Part shown: in pieces, positions 33,591 to 46,249 of the stretch
Position numbering within the stretch: position 1 is the stretch's first letter
How the letters are laid out: every line of letters starts with the position of its first letter
Notes under the pieces: generated by a model
The model's input: the letters and a program-made list of their open reading frames with translations, nothing else
What the model was told of the DNA's origin: nothing
Database searches by the model: none
From: Echinococcus granulosus
Lineage: Eukaryota > Platyhelminthes > Cestoda > Cyclophyllidea > Taeniidae
Assembly: GCF_000524195.1 (NCBI RefSeq)
Contig: NW_020170414.1
Coordinates: 205,238 to 269,237, forward strand
Reading direction: 5' to 3'
DNA length: 64,000 bases
Made by a program: the position numbers and the translations under genes

Positions 33591-36500
33591 ATGTTCTTAG
33601 CTTATTTGTTAACCTGCTTCTATGTCTTATCTTCAATTTCTTGGGTAGGTATAAACGGCAATCAGGCGGATTCACCTAAATCGCCAAATTGGTTTTCCAA
33701 TAAGCGAATACAGGGGTTTTTCAAGAAACTTTCTACGAATTACCCCACTTCTAAAACCACTCCTGTAAGTATATCCTAATATTGTTGTTTACAGCGTGTT
33801 TCGTTAATGTATTTTTGGAAATTGCTTGATTGGAGTTCTAAGCCATTAGCCAAAGTTGTTATTTACTTGGTCAGTTGGGGAAATTTAATTAACCATCTTC
33901 ATTTTGCCTTTAAGTACAACAAAAGTTTATTATTTTTTTCCATCTTAAACCAAGCTATATTCTAATGTCGTGCCATTGGGAAAGAATCTACTGGATTACG
34001 CTTCCTCTGTACCCGGAACTAATGCTATCGGAACAGTACTCGTTTTGTATACAGGCGGTGCGATTGGAATGCAAAAGGAAAGCGGTGTGTATAAGCCAAA
34101 ACAACATTTTTTAACAAGTTACCTCTTTCAAATGCCAATTTTCAACGACCATCCGTGAGTCCATTTCTACGATTGACAAAGTTTTTTCTCTCCGTATTTA
34201 TCAGACGGGTGAAATTATTGCTCTATTATTACTGTCCAACATGCATTCGTATTACCTGCATGGTTTTGCGTCCATAATTGTGCAATATCTGCTTAACTTT
34301 CCAATTTAAGGAGTTTTCGTGAATTGAGATTTTAGGGTTTCTTGCTTTTATGATCTCTATTCTCCTTTGGTAAAATAGCTGCGGCTTACCTTCCGGTTTT
34401 ACGAACCACGCCTACATTTGCTTATCTTCCCTTTAAATTAGTCAGTACTATCAAAACCATTAATGTCTAACGTTTAGAGCTTCGCAACCTTCCAAATCAT
34501 ATAGAACAAACCATCATATGACACGCACACCCATGCCTTTTTGGGATTGCACCAACGAGATATGTTTCTATTTGACCCTTAAGAATCTTGCGCTCTCCAT
34601 AAAAGACTTTCCTGAGTTTGGCTCAAGATCTCGTCTGCTTTAGAATATAGCACCACCAAAGCCACACCTATACCTTCTGTCGCAACACAAACTGTCTATT
34701 TGACAATGATGACACCAGTTGCATTTGTCTTCTTGGCAAACCCACTTGCTCACGACCAAGAAATGGTGTGTATTTAGCGCTTAATCTTACCCAAATTTAA
34801 CTAGTCATGCATGAGCTGGCAAGGCGCTGCCCCCTACATCTTTCTAGTATTTCTTCACTTTATAATTGACCTAAAAACTGTCTACTTTATGGAGTGCTAG
34901 TTTGGGATTGTAGCATCATTAAGTCCACCTTAAAGTGCTCATTGCCAAATAGGCGATCCAAGTGGTTAAGTTAGTAAAATGAATTTGATCCTGAAAAGAA
35001 TTGCTAATAACGGGCGAATGTACCCTAAAATTTTAGGTTCTGGGAGCATGCTCCACTGTTCTACAGCTCGACATCACTGCCTCCTACGTCGATAAAGACC
35101 TCGACACCTTCTACCGTCTCACTGCCCCTGGCGTTGCCGTTGGACGAGGACGGACGACGAATTCTCTACCGTTTACTAGAGTACGACACCCTCCTCGACT
35201 CCTCCGATTGTCAGTTGGAGGTGTGGATCAACCTTGCTAAAGACTTGGAGCGCTTCTACGATTACTTTGACGGCTTTGTCATCCTTCACGGCACTGATAC
35301 CCTACCCTATGCCGCCTCTGCTCTCTCTTTCATCCTTGAAAACCTCACAAAACCTGTAGTAATGACGGGCAGTGAGTTGCCCATAGATAGACTGCGTAAC
35401 GATGGACGAATTAACCTTCTGGGGTCTCTGCTCTTTGCCGGTAGTGGCTACGACATTCCTGAGGTCACTGTGTTCATTCAGAACGAGGTGTGTTCTACCG
35501 CCTTGGTGGGATTATTGGGATAATTTTACCCATTCCACAGTCTTTTTGACAAGACGTTGCACCGATCAAGGTTGAGTTGTAGTATATCATAGGACTTTGT
35601 TCCCGGAGGGTTGGTCTTGCTTCCACGGTTTGAATAACTCTAGGCTTCCTTCCACACTTTGGTCAGGATATTCTCCTCTATCCTTTTTCTAACAAAGCTA
35701 AAGTGTTGTGTTTTTATGGGCACCTTTGCGTGGATGATACTTAAGATTGCCTCCTTTAAGCAACTAAAAGGTTTCGCAATGCTTAATTGAAGGCACAAGA
35801 GTGATCTGATTTAATGGTTGCCTTTCAGGTCTATCACAGAAGGCGCATTAATGTTGTGCACTAAGGTGGTGCCAACTGCAGTTTGTCTTTGTGACAGATG
35901 GGTTTAGCAGAGTTGTTTGCTCTTTGCAAACCTTATATCCGTCTTTTAAAAGACTGCGGTTATTCATGGGTAATCTCTCAGTCTTCCTAGTCACTTCTAC
36001 ATTGAACATTTAGAAACTACCCTAAAGGAGCGAAAATTGTTTAGTTCACTCATGCGGTGCTTAGAATCTATGAGCTGATGAATGTTTGGGTATTCCATCT
36101 TCATCACTCGATGAATGGGATCATGAAACGGTTGTACAACTTTTGGCTCACAATAATAGCTCTATAACATGAACTGCGAAACCTGAAGACTTTGATGATT
36201 AGGTTTGTCCATGCAATTGTTAAACAGCGCAACCGTCTGGAGGAACAAGGAAGGTAGTGTTTTAATTTGAAGTGCTCCAGATGGTGATGAAGCTGGTGGA
36301 TAAATAGGAAATCCAAAATTGGTAAAGATAAACAGGTAAGATATCATTTTTATTACTTTTAGCTTTACCGCGGTAACCGAATCGTCAAGGCAGCGACAAC
36401 TGACTTGGAGGCTTTTCTGGCGCCGAATTCGCAACCTCTGGCTGTGATGGACGAGCACGTTAAGGTGTATAAGGAGCGCATTTGGACTGCCCCTAAACAA

Positions 36501-39500
36501 GCCTCCAAACGACTGCGTGTTCAATCCAATCTTTGCCCTAATGTCGCTATTCTGCGTCTCTTTCCCTCCATCTCTATTGATGCTGTGAGGTCATTCTTCC
36601 AACCTCCCATGCAAGGTACATGCTTGCGTTGGACCTTTTTTACGGATCATTCAATCAGATCAAAGTGGGAGATGGGTGGGGTGCTCCTAGTGAGACCAAT
36701 AATTGAAAGCTATTGGATCAGATCTTTTCAGCTAGAAAGAATTCTTCAGAATGGGGAAAATAGCCCAAATAATAGGCTTAACTATTCTTGACCTTCAAGC
36801 GATTGACGACTCACCACTACCTAATAGAAATTGGTGCATTTATTATCATCCTTTATAACTTCTAACACTTTTACGTTCACAGGAGTTATTCTCGAGACCT
36901 TTGGAACTGGAAACATCCCTTCGAATAATGCGGAACTTGTTGAGGCCCTGAAAGAAGCCCATGAGGTGCATAACATAGTCCTCCTTAATGTCACTCAATG
37001 CTGGAAGGGTACTGTGGCCAATGTCTATGCAACAGGCGCCATTCTCAGCAGTGTGGGTGCAGTTTCTGGCTGCGTAAGTGACAATGATTGACGTGATGAG
37101 GAATCTATCTGTCTCAAACGGCGTATAGTTCTTTTTATGAAAAGGTTTACTTTAGAAAATAAGACGTTAGGTTATTTGACTGCAGCACCAAAGTATCACC
37201 TATCCAAATCGGGTGTAGAGCCGAAATCTGGATTTTAACTTCCACCCATTCGGCCGAAGTTGTGGAGCTTTGGAAGTACGGTGCTCCTTTCACTTGTAAC
37301 GCAATCAAAATTTTGACGCGATATTTGATGCAGCAGGCGGTGTTATAATTCTTTAAAATTATGTCACAAGTTTCTGACAGCTCACACCCATCTTAGTCAG
37401 TGTCGTGTGAACCACCCTTGTCAAATTTGACAACTTTTGTGGCGGTTCATTTAAATTATTTGTAGAGACTTTGATGTTGTTACTATTTTCACAAAACCGT
37501 CTCATTTGCTGAATTTTTGACTGAGTGGATAGACGGACTCTAAATGCTAACGAAGATCGTATCAGCTTTCACCATAAGAATATATGCAAGCTTTCAAGGG
37601 TAATCATCTTCCCCATCTCTTCTTAAACAGAAATTGAATTTCTTTCAACAAATAAGCCTTTTAAAGGGGATTAAATTGAAAGTAATGATTGCTTTTTAGT
37701 AAATAAATTCGAGTCGTTTGTTTAATTGCAATATCATTGATACCCTCATTAACCACATTTGGTATCTGCTACTAATTATGAATTCAGTAGATATTTTGTC
37801 CCACAGGATATAACTACAGAGGCAGCGCTGATGAAGATGGCCTACGTGCTGGGAAAGTGGGACAACCCAGCCACACAGAGGCGCATGTTATCGCACTCAT
37901 TGCGTGGGGAAATGACTGAACCATTCGTGGAGACTCGAAGTCATCGTCGGCATTCAGTGAGCACTAGTCAATCTTCTGAAGCTTCGGCGTCTAAGGAGAT
38001 GACTACAGCCCTGGGCGAGACTCTTGTCAACGCGGAAGCCGCTGGACTGGCCAGGCAGTGGTCTGAAAACCTCTTTCATTCGCTGATATGCGCCGCAGCG
38101 GATAACGATGATGTTGAGATGTTGGAACAATTGCTGCACATCTCAGGACACTTTGAGGCAAGGAAGCAAAGAATTTTTATGGAATTTTGCCATACTAGGG
38201 CTCTCTAGAAGTGAATTTGACTGAGAAACCGTGGTTGATGATCGGATGTTTCATATGAACGGACTTACGAGAGGGTTATTTACCGCCCCTTTGGATTAAG
38301 GATGCTGGTTAAATTACGAAAGGTTACCCAAAAACGATGTTGGTCACCGACTTCTTTGTCGTCCGTCCAGTCTTCTATTAGTCGACGTAGCTAAGTTGCC
38401 GTAAAAGGCGTTACAAGTCAGCATCCTTGATAGTTCAGGTAAGTAGACCGATTAAATGCCTCTGCGTTCTGTAAATAGAATACACGAAACCAAATTTCTG
38501 CTTTGAAATGGCACAACTCGTGGCCACTGGCCTAATACGAAGCGGTCTTTCGAACAAATTTGCAGCGAATGAGGCAAGACCAGCAGCTCGGGTAGCCTGA
38601 GGACACTTTAATGTTATTTAGGGAGTAGCCGAATCGCAGGAGTAAAAAGGTGAAAACAAATGCTTTTTCTCGCCTTTCAGTACACTGACAGCGGACGCAT
38701 CCACCCACTGCATGTGGCAGCAGGCGCAGGCGCCTACGCCGCGTGTCGACTGATGTTGGAGAATGGAGTGAGCGCCAATATCGCGGATGCGCGTGGCTTC
38801 ACGCCACTGTCATACGCCGTGCGAGGACGCAACTGCACACCCGCGCTCATCAGTCTGCTGCTCCATTTCGGTTGTCGCCTGCCGCACATCGCCTCTGCAC
38901 GCGCCCGCGAGGCCAACATTGCGGCAAGTAATGGCAGACTGAAACAACTCCGATTCTACCGTCTCGCTGGGCTTACACTTCAGGTAAGCGGGAGAGGAAC
39001 TGGCCATCATCTGATGTGACCGATATCTATGCTTACCTTTGATCTCAGTTGGTGAGTGATCTGGCGAGTGGTGGGATAATTAGGGTCCGTATTTATCTTA
39101 GGACTCAGAGTGTGCAAAAGGCAGATTCAGTACTAAACTGGTGGATGGCTGGACGAGTTGTAGTGGAAGGGGCTGACTAATTGGTACCCTTGTATTTACT
39201 GCAAGTATTTCTAATGAGCAATGTGTCCAAAATACCCGCCTTTGTATATCCTCCCCCAAACTAGCCCAAATCTGGACATGAATGCACTTATTTGATCAAA
39301 GTTAAATGATAATTTGATTTAACCGTTTGGATAGGAACTGGATGCAGAGGGCCGTTCTCCACTGCACACAGCGGTTGCCTACCATCAAACGGAAGTCGTG
39401 CGTTACTTAATTACCCCAGCTAAAACGGTCGCCGTTGCCTCCGATTTCAACGATTTTGATCAGAATGAGCTGTTTGAGCTTGGTGGAGCGGGAGTGGATC

Positions 39501-39604
39501 CTAATCACTTAACAGGCTATGGGACCACGGCTTTGGAGGAGGCTCGCAAAAGGAATTTCCTCGACATCGTGCAGATTCTCGAATCGGCTTCAGGGACCCA
39601 TTAG
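33591..39604 (+). CDS. ASPG: L-asparaginase with ankyrin repeats (ASPG type)
   Basis: Hydrolyses L-asparagine to aspartate and ammonia; animal ASPG also carries lysophospholipase-type activity in its family annotation. Eight phase-consistent exons give 730 aa: 33591-33764, 33955-34154, 35037-35487, 36363-36615, 36883-37073, 37807-38157, 38681-38983 and 39335-39604. The first catalytic Thr is in LYTGGAIGM (the second Thr of the usual TGGTIG is Ala here). The second catalytic block is HGTDTLPYAAS, and the Lys region is RGNRIVKAA. LRGEMTEP marks the end of the catalytic domain. Ankyrin repeats follow (IHPLHVAAGAGAYAACRLML, RGFTPLSYAVRGRN, RSPLHTAVAYHQTEVVRYLI, TTALEEARKRN). The N-terminal exon is hydrophobic (MFLAYLLTCFYVLSSISW), resembling a signal sequence, whereas human ASPG starts near its TGG motif. 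The intron after 38157 uses a GC donor (GAG|GCAAGG). Family assignment is very secure; the start codon is moderately secure. Confidence 0.92.
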
Positions 39605-39703
39605 GGGATGCCCGGACATTAAAACACGAATTGGGTCTTTTGTTCTATATTAAACATCTATTTTCCATTCATTAAAAAAGTGAGTGATGTAAGATTGGGC
39701 TGA

Positions 39704-39709
39704 AATAAA
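39704..39709 (+). terminator. polyadenylation signal of the asparaginase gene
   Basis: AATAAA lies 100 nt after the stop codon. An ATTAAA variant also occurs near 39671. Confidence 0.55.
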
Positions 39710-41064
39710 AGCTTGAGACTATTCACCCGCTTGTGTTTGTGACACGGAGCCAAACTCTGGTAAAAATAGGGATGACACAGCTTTTATAAAGCTACGAGAC
39801 TGCTTAAGGTATTTTAAAACCCTGCGGAACCAATAACAATTGCAATAAGAGTTGGAATTCTAAGTATTTTGTACAATTCGCCACATTTTAGAAAATTGAT
39901 ATAATTACTGTGAGGACCATGACACTTGTTTACAATTTGATGAATAATGAGGTTGGGACCATAACGGATTAACAACTTGAATAATAGAAAGGGACAACCG
40001 AGATTCCGGGATCTTGAAGAGCTAAGACACTAAAAGAGTGACTTGTCATTTTTAATCTCAGGGGTTTAGTGTCTCTGAAAATTGATTATAATTTCAAAAA
40101 TATATCGAAGTTGCTGATAGTATTGTGCATTTCAGAATATGATGTGATTAGCCGCTAAAATAATGTTAAAACCTATTTGCAAGCGTCTGACCTTACTCTG
40201 CGGCCATGTAAGACAATCACTTGAACTTAAAAAAAGCTTTGCTAATTTTAAAAACATTTCTTTAATAGCATACTGCAGATTTATTACTATGATACATAGC
40301 ATTTGCCGTAGATTTAGAGACGAATTGTCGAGCTTAGTTTTTAGGACTGTCCAATAATAACATGACTTTGTTTAAACGTCTTGAAATCATTTCCACTGTA
40401 GAGGCCAAAGAGAACCTATTCGGAACTGCTTTTGTGACTGTATTGTATGGTTTCACTCTTACACTAGGTTTCCTCTTTTAAGATATTTTGTTTGTCAAAT
40501 TGGCATTCAAAACAAGTTGTTAGAGTAAATAAGGCGTGGCAAAGTAAAATTCGTTGTGGTGGGTCAACAGATGGTATGAGTCACTAACTTTGTACCGTTG
40601 CGATGAATTCTGAAAGCAATGCCTGCTTTCTGGGGTTTCGATAGTGTTGTAGCGTTTGGCTTTCAATGTTTAAGTTTGCTATGCTTAATGATTTGCTATC
40701 AGAACGCGTGTCACTTCCCACGATTTTTTTCTAAATGCATTTTGTGATTTGTTTACTTAGACTGAACCGGATCATAAGATTTTATTTTGTTAGCAGACCG
40801 AATACAGGTATTTTTCTCCTATTAGATGTTGCTGTTTGTTAAGTAGGCACAAATAAGCATACAAGCATCTAGTGATATCGAGAAAAGGTATGCATCTGAA
40901 TCATTAGCTGGAGTGCCAACTACGTTTGTTATTTATTATGCTTATTGACCTTATTGGTAGCATTACAGCACATGATTTCTATAACATTAAGTTTTACATC
41001 AATTGCACGGAGCTATTTTTCGATGCCACTTGACAGGGTTTCATTTTAAAATATTATAGAATCA
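39710..41064. other. intergenic, no gene seen
   Basis: AT-rich DNA between the asparaginase and the next candidate exon. Only short, lysine/phenylalanine-biased frames occur, with no motif and no splice chain. Confidence 0.5.
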
Positions 41065-41248
41065 ATGGCTTCGGATCTGGGGCTTTTTGAATTGCTAGAC
41101 TTGGTGAATGATTATGCTAGTCTTCCGCCAGTTTCGGAGATATCAAAAAAATCTCCCAGCTTTTATTATGAGAAGGCGAAAGCGCTAAAGAAGTACTGCA
41201 CGCCGGAATTCCTCAACAACCCAGAGGCTAACGCCTATGCAAAATTTG
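41065..41248 (+). CDS. candidate first exon of an unknown gene
   Basis: An ATG-initiated open stretch of 61 codons with balanced composition (starts MASDLGLFELLDLVND, ends ANAYAKF), followed by a usable donor at TTTG|GTGATT (phase 1). I do not recognise the protein and it has no membrane segment, so it does not look like part of the receptor gene that follows. A downstream exon at 50447 has the matching phase, but joining them would place two other genes in the intron. It could also be a pseudo-exon. Confidence 0.25.
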
Positions 41249-41710
41249 GTGATTGGTGCAAATATATTTCTCGTTTCAGGACTTGTACCATTGCTCCTCA
41301 TCCAAGTGAATTTTTCGGGTAAATTAATTGAAAATATACTCAGTGTGTTGTATCTTATAACCACTAATAAGTGGAGTGCGTACTTGAGTTACTTTTTAAT
41401 GCACAATTTTGGTAGCATTTTCTGATCATTGTACATGAAATCAAGTTATCTTTTCCAAGTAGAAAGGAACATTGGGCTTAGTAATTATAATGGTTGCGCA
41501 GAGTTAGTTTCTACACTTATATGTTACAGTGTAATCGACTTTGTTGAAACATGTAAATTTAATACCTTACCAAACCTCGAGCACAAATGTTTTGTTTCTT
41601 TGTTCATTCTGGCTCCCTCAAGTCTTGGAACTCTACAATCGTTGACCAACAGTACTGCCACAACTACTACCCCTCCCACAAGTGCCTTGACACGGGCACC
41701 GGGAATTTTA

Positions 41711-44238
41711 ATGATGAGAAATGCTTCCAACGCCATCGGTTGCTACGACGACTACTTCTGTGAGGGCGCATCCAATGGAAGCCTCCTCTTCATAGTCTAC
41801 GGAGTGGTTTTTAGCCTCCTCTGCTCCGCAGGTCTCCTTCTAAATCTTGCCTGCATGGCGGGTTTTAACAGGGCGACCAATCGCTGTGGCGCTACTCTCT
41901 ACTTCTCGGTTATAGCCGTTCTCGATTGCCTCTATTTAGGTATCATGTTGGTACTCAGAGCGTCGGTCCATTTGAGTGATGTTGGCTATGCGGGACAGGA
42001 GAAGGCCTATGCTGAACGGGCGGCCTACTTTGTTCCTGGTGTTATGCCTCTGTTGACGTTTTGTGAGGTAGCCTCGGTAAGTCTAAATGAACCATCTTTT
42101 GTGTTATTTGAGGTGTTGGGTGGAGTTGTATGGAATAGGATGTTCTTTCATTCAAGAAGGTCTATCATAATGATTGCGAGTTGGTTGATAATGCAGCTCA
42201 ACTTGATTTGAGCTGTTATTACTACTTGTTGCGTAGTTCATTACAAGTTGAATGATGAGGGATGTGAAACACACAGGTGGAGAATTCAAATATGAATTCT
42301 ATCGTGCTTAAGTGCAGTCTGAAGACAGATATTCATCCGCCTTCATAGGACGATGCTGTCGACTTGATGATCTAGGACCTGTTTGGCATTATAACTTCCA
42401 GTTTTCCGAAACCTCATTGGCCAGTTACAAGGGGTGGATTCTGATGGTGCCGAATGGATAAAATACTGAAAGACTAAGGCGTCATGGAGGTGAATTTTTC
42501 ATCTAATAAGGTAATACTGGACCATAAGTTGCAAACATGAAGCCTTTTAAATACAAGATCTGGATACAGGAACCCAAGCACCCAGCAAACTTTGAATCGG
42601 CTGACTATTAGTCAGTCTAAATATTGTAGAAGACACTTATTTCAACCGGTTGGGAATGTTATGTTCTTCTTTAACTAGTTACGTACACGTTCTTTCACAA
42701 TATCTTCACGTTTTAATAGTTCACTGAGCTTCTCCGCCAGTTGCTCTTAAAAATTGGCCAACTATCAACTGTCAAATTATTAAAATGTCCTTTGAAATTC
42801 TGTGCTTATTAAGAGGTACCTTGAAACTTAAATTCACACATTTCTGTGAGAATAACGAGCTAACCTTTTCCATGCAAAGCTTGTGAACTAGTTGAAGTCA
42901 TTTCTTCTAGACAGTGCTTTGCTGAGAAATGTAATACGAGCCGTTAGCCTCTCAAAATATAAACCGGATTTTTAACTTCTCTTCAGCGTTTTTATCCGAT
43001 GTATTCGAAACCCCTTAAAACGTGCTAGCTTTCCGTACTGTTTTGACCCCTTGTGTGGAACGTTGCCAACTGAGGAGGCAATTTCTCCGCATCTGCACTT
43101 ATTTGTCTTAAACTACTTCAACATTTCAAAAATTCTTAGGTCTGGCTGGTGGTTTGTCTGCTGGTGGAGAGATACCTGTACCTCCAGCGCGGATACTTCT
43201 CCAAATCCGTCATCTCGCTTCAACGGCACGTTCGTATCATTTCCGTCGTCACGCTTCTTACCTTCTGCTACGTCATTCCACGCTTCTTTGAGTTGAAGAG
43301 CCAGAAGAATTCCAACATTCCTGGGGGCTACCGTGTAATCTACACTGAATTCGGCACCTCGAAAGTATATAGGTACGCATTTGTGTGTGCGTTTGGTGGG
43401 CTTCAACTCCCCGTTCTTCTACTGTTGTTTCAGGAGCCTCGTGGACTATCTCTTAAATGTTCCTTTGGAAATGTTTCTCCCTTACCTTGCGGTAGGACTG
43501 TTGACAAGTCTCGCAATCTCCAAGATGGTCGATCTTGGCTCCTCAAAATGGAAAACTGTCGCAAGCCTTTGTTCACACTCCGCCTATTGTTGTGGTGATG
43601 ATTTTGCCAACTGCTATCCCATGGTTCGACCCGAACGCAAGCATAGCACCAACCAGGTAGATGTCCTGCCGATGGATTACGTCGATGGTATTTCTAGTCC
43701 TCCGCGTTTATCTGCTTTTGAGGAGACATGTGGAACCCAGGTCCATTATTGTGGCATTCCCTTCGAAAAACGTTCTGATTTAATGCCATTCTACTTCCTC
43801 GTGCCACCGCCCCGGCAAACTCTGAAGGAGACAGCTAACGTGGTTATCACAGTGTGTCTGGGCTTCCTTCTACTCATAACCAAGATTCCTAAACTCATTC
43901 TGGTAGCATTGGAGCTGGAACGCTACGTTGAGATGGACTCCACGTCTACTCGAATGGCTAGTGAGTGCCTCAACATTGCATTCATTGTGTTGAAGCCGCC
44001 AATTTATCTCCTACTTGGTGTGCATTTCCGACATACACTGACGGGTCTGTGCTGCTGCGCATGCCTCTACGCGCCTGTGATTAGTGGGGGCACTCATGAG
44101 GAACAGAATGAAGAGGATGGTGATAATGATGAAGACTGTGGTGGAGGAGGAGTGGATGACCCTCCAAAGACGTCTCCCGGTGGACAAGGTGAAGATCTGC
44201 CCACTGTGGCAGAGAAGGGTGGATCAGTTAGCAAATGA
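41711..44238 (+). CDS. rhodopsin-class GPCR, FMRFamide-receptor-like
   Basis: Predicted seven-helix peptide receptor of 467 aa in three exons: 41711-42076, 43140-43372 and 43434-44238; intron 2 is 60 nt. The N-terminus carries Asn-linked glycosylation motifs (NAS, NGS). TM1 has GLLLNLAC with the conserved Asn. TM2 has AVLDCLYL with the conserved Asp. TM3 ends VWLVVCLLVERYLYL, an ERY in place of DRY. TM4 is followed by PRFFELKS, a sequence typical of FMRFamide-type receptors. TM5 contains PLEMFLPYLAVG. The third cytosolic loop is long (about 90 residues). TM7 reads VLKPPIYLLLG, with Lys where NPxxY has Asn. The tail is Cys-rich (LCCCACLY), then strongly acidic. The reading frame is open upstream to 41435 (a Thr-rich, NST-containing stretch), so the start may lie further 5'. 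The ligand cannot be told from sequence. Confidence 0.85.
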
Positions 44239-46249
44239 GGAGTTGACACCCAGCTTGGCATGTTGTCTCTTCCTATGTTTTTCATTAATGTGTACGTGTG
44301 TTTGCATGTTTACGTAAACGTCACGCATGGGAACCACTGAGTCGCCATTCACTGTTTGTAATGTAGCAGCCAGCGAAAGGCAAAACGTCGTCTGTCTCGC
44401 ATTCTCATGTATTACCCGATTTCCACTGTGACTCGCAGATAGGCCAGCACGATCTACGGCATCGTTTTGATGGTCTTAAATGGACCAAACATCTCAAAAA
44501 AATCTACCGGAGTTAGGCCTAATTTGCCTCTGGAAGGCCTCAGAGCATAGAGTTAGGGGAGGGGGACAGTTACAGGAGTAATGCAAGACTGAAAACGTCT
44601 ACAGGGTTGTTCGTGTTATGTGGTTTTCATCTTGTTTTGACCGACGTCTTCGATCCGTTGACCATCACAAAGACCTCCATTTCGACGCTTGTGATGCATT
44701 CATCACTCCCTTTAAAGCTTGGATTGCAAGGAGCAATTTACTCTGTTCTGCGAGTTGACCGCTTTTCCTTCGATGGAGTCCACAATCGAGAGATAAATTT
44801 TCAGATCTACATCATAGTCGCACTTCGTTCCACTTCATTGCATTTTTACGTTAAGTGGTCATCCAAGTCGTTTCTTGCACTTTGCAAGCTCCAGTGGTAT
44901 GATATTTTCGGCTTGAAACAAGAATTTACATCATGTGAACGGAAATATGTCTTTGTTGTTCGTGAGAGACCAAATACTCTCAGCGTACTCTGCACCGCTC
45001 TCACTCTTGAGGACGCTTTGAAGCAGCTCTCTAGTAAGGGTCTGGGAGTGCTGACGTACCGGTAGCGCAGATGGTGTGAGAATAATTGGCAGTGTAGCTG
45101 TACTTTGACCACTCAGTAATGAGGTCGAATCCCCCCACTTCAATACAGGAGAAATTGGTTTCTTTAGGCCGTGCACTTGCCAACTCGAATGGCTTTTATA
45201 GGCACCCGGAAGCAGTTTTAAATGAAGACGATCGGCAGCTCCCTCCACCTTTTACGGTCTTTCCGCATTCACAGTATAACTGAACGTTAGAAAGTTGGGA
45301 TTAAAGAAAATAAGGTAAGTATAGACTTTTAGGCCCAGAGGAGCTAACAGCTTGAGGTTATTAGATCGCATTGACTTTAGAATGGCCTATCAAATAGGGA
45401 AGTTGAATACATCGTGGCGGCATTTGAAGGCGAAAAGGCACTGGTGCGGGGCCAACACCGTGGCCCACCTTTGCACTGCTACCTTCCGCAATGCAAAGGT
45501 TTCTTGAGCGGTTCAAAGAGATGAAAACTAAATTCCGTTTGACCCAAGCTACAATTCTCGCTCCCCGCAACCTCCGTCTTTAATTTTGAATGGTCTTAGC
45601 GTGAAGCATTACAATTATTCAACGCCATCTACTGCTGAAGAACTTCGCGACGTGCGGCAACCATTCCGAGAGTGAGCCCATGTACGTCCAAGAAAAAGCA
45701 CCACCTTCCCAGTTGACGATTTTGCGCTAAGTTGTCAGGGATATACATTTGAACACCTGCCCTTGTCAGTAGCCTAATTCTCCACATGATGCACACTACT
45801 GGACTTGGCGTAATTATGGCGCAGGTCATGGGTAGGTCCATAACTCACCTTCAACTCCACCAGTCTCTTGCAAATCACGCCTAGGCTCCATCATCCTTAA
45901 TGATTGCAGCTGTGCCCAGAGCGTCCATCCAGCATATGGTGGAACACTGTCAAATCATCCATTCTCATAGAACAGTAGTAAAGCCCAAGGTCTTAGACAA
46001 ACGAACCACAGGGGACAAACAGCTGCTCCTCTCCCAGCTTCGCTGGTTCTGAGTAAACCGTTCATGTACCAACGCCCTTAAGTTGCCGTGAAAGGCGTAT
46101 ACAAAGTGGGACCCCACTACCTCTGTTGCGAAGGCCGCGGATTGCAAAATTAGGTGTGATGGATTTCTGGAAGTTCTGTCAGACGTCAGGCTGAGAAAAC
46201 TACAGTTTTCAAAAGAATGTTTTGGTAAAAAAGGCATCGGTGAAAAGTT
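44239..46249. other. convergent intergenic region, no gene seen
   Basis: DNA between the receptor (plus) and STN1 (minus) stop codons. Overlapping open frames on both strands at about 44607-45250 (152 and 105 codons) lack motifs, ATG context and splice support. I treat them as chance. Confidence 0.45.

Noticed and set aside
44607..45250. Overlapping 152- and 105-codon frames on opposite strands
   Set aside because: No motif, no ATG context, no splice chain; they are mutual shadows in convergent intergenic DNA.
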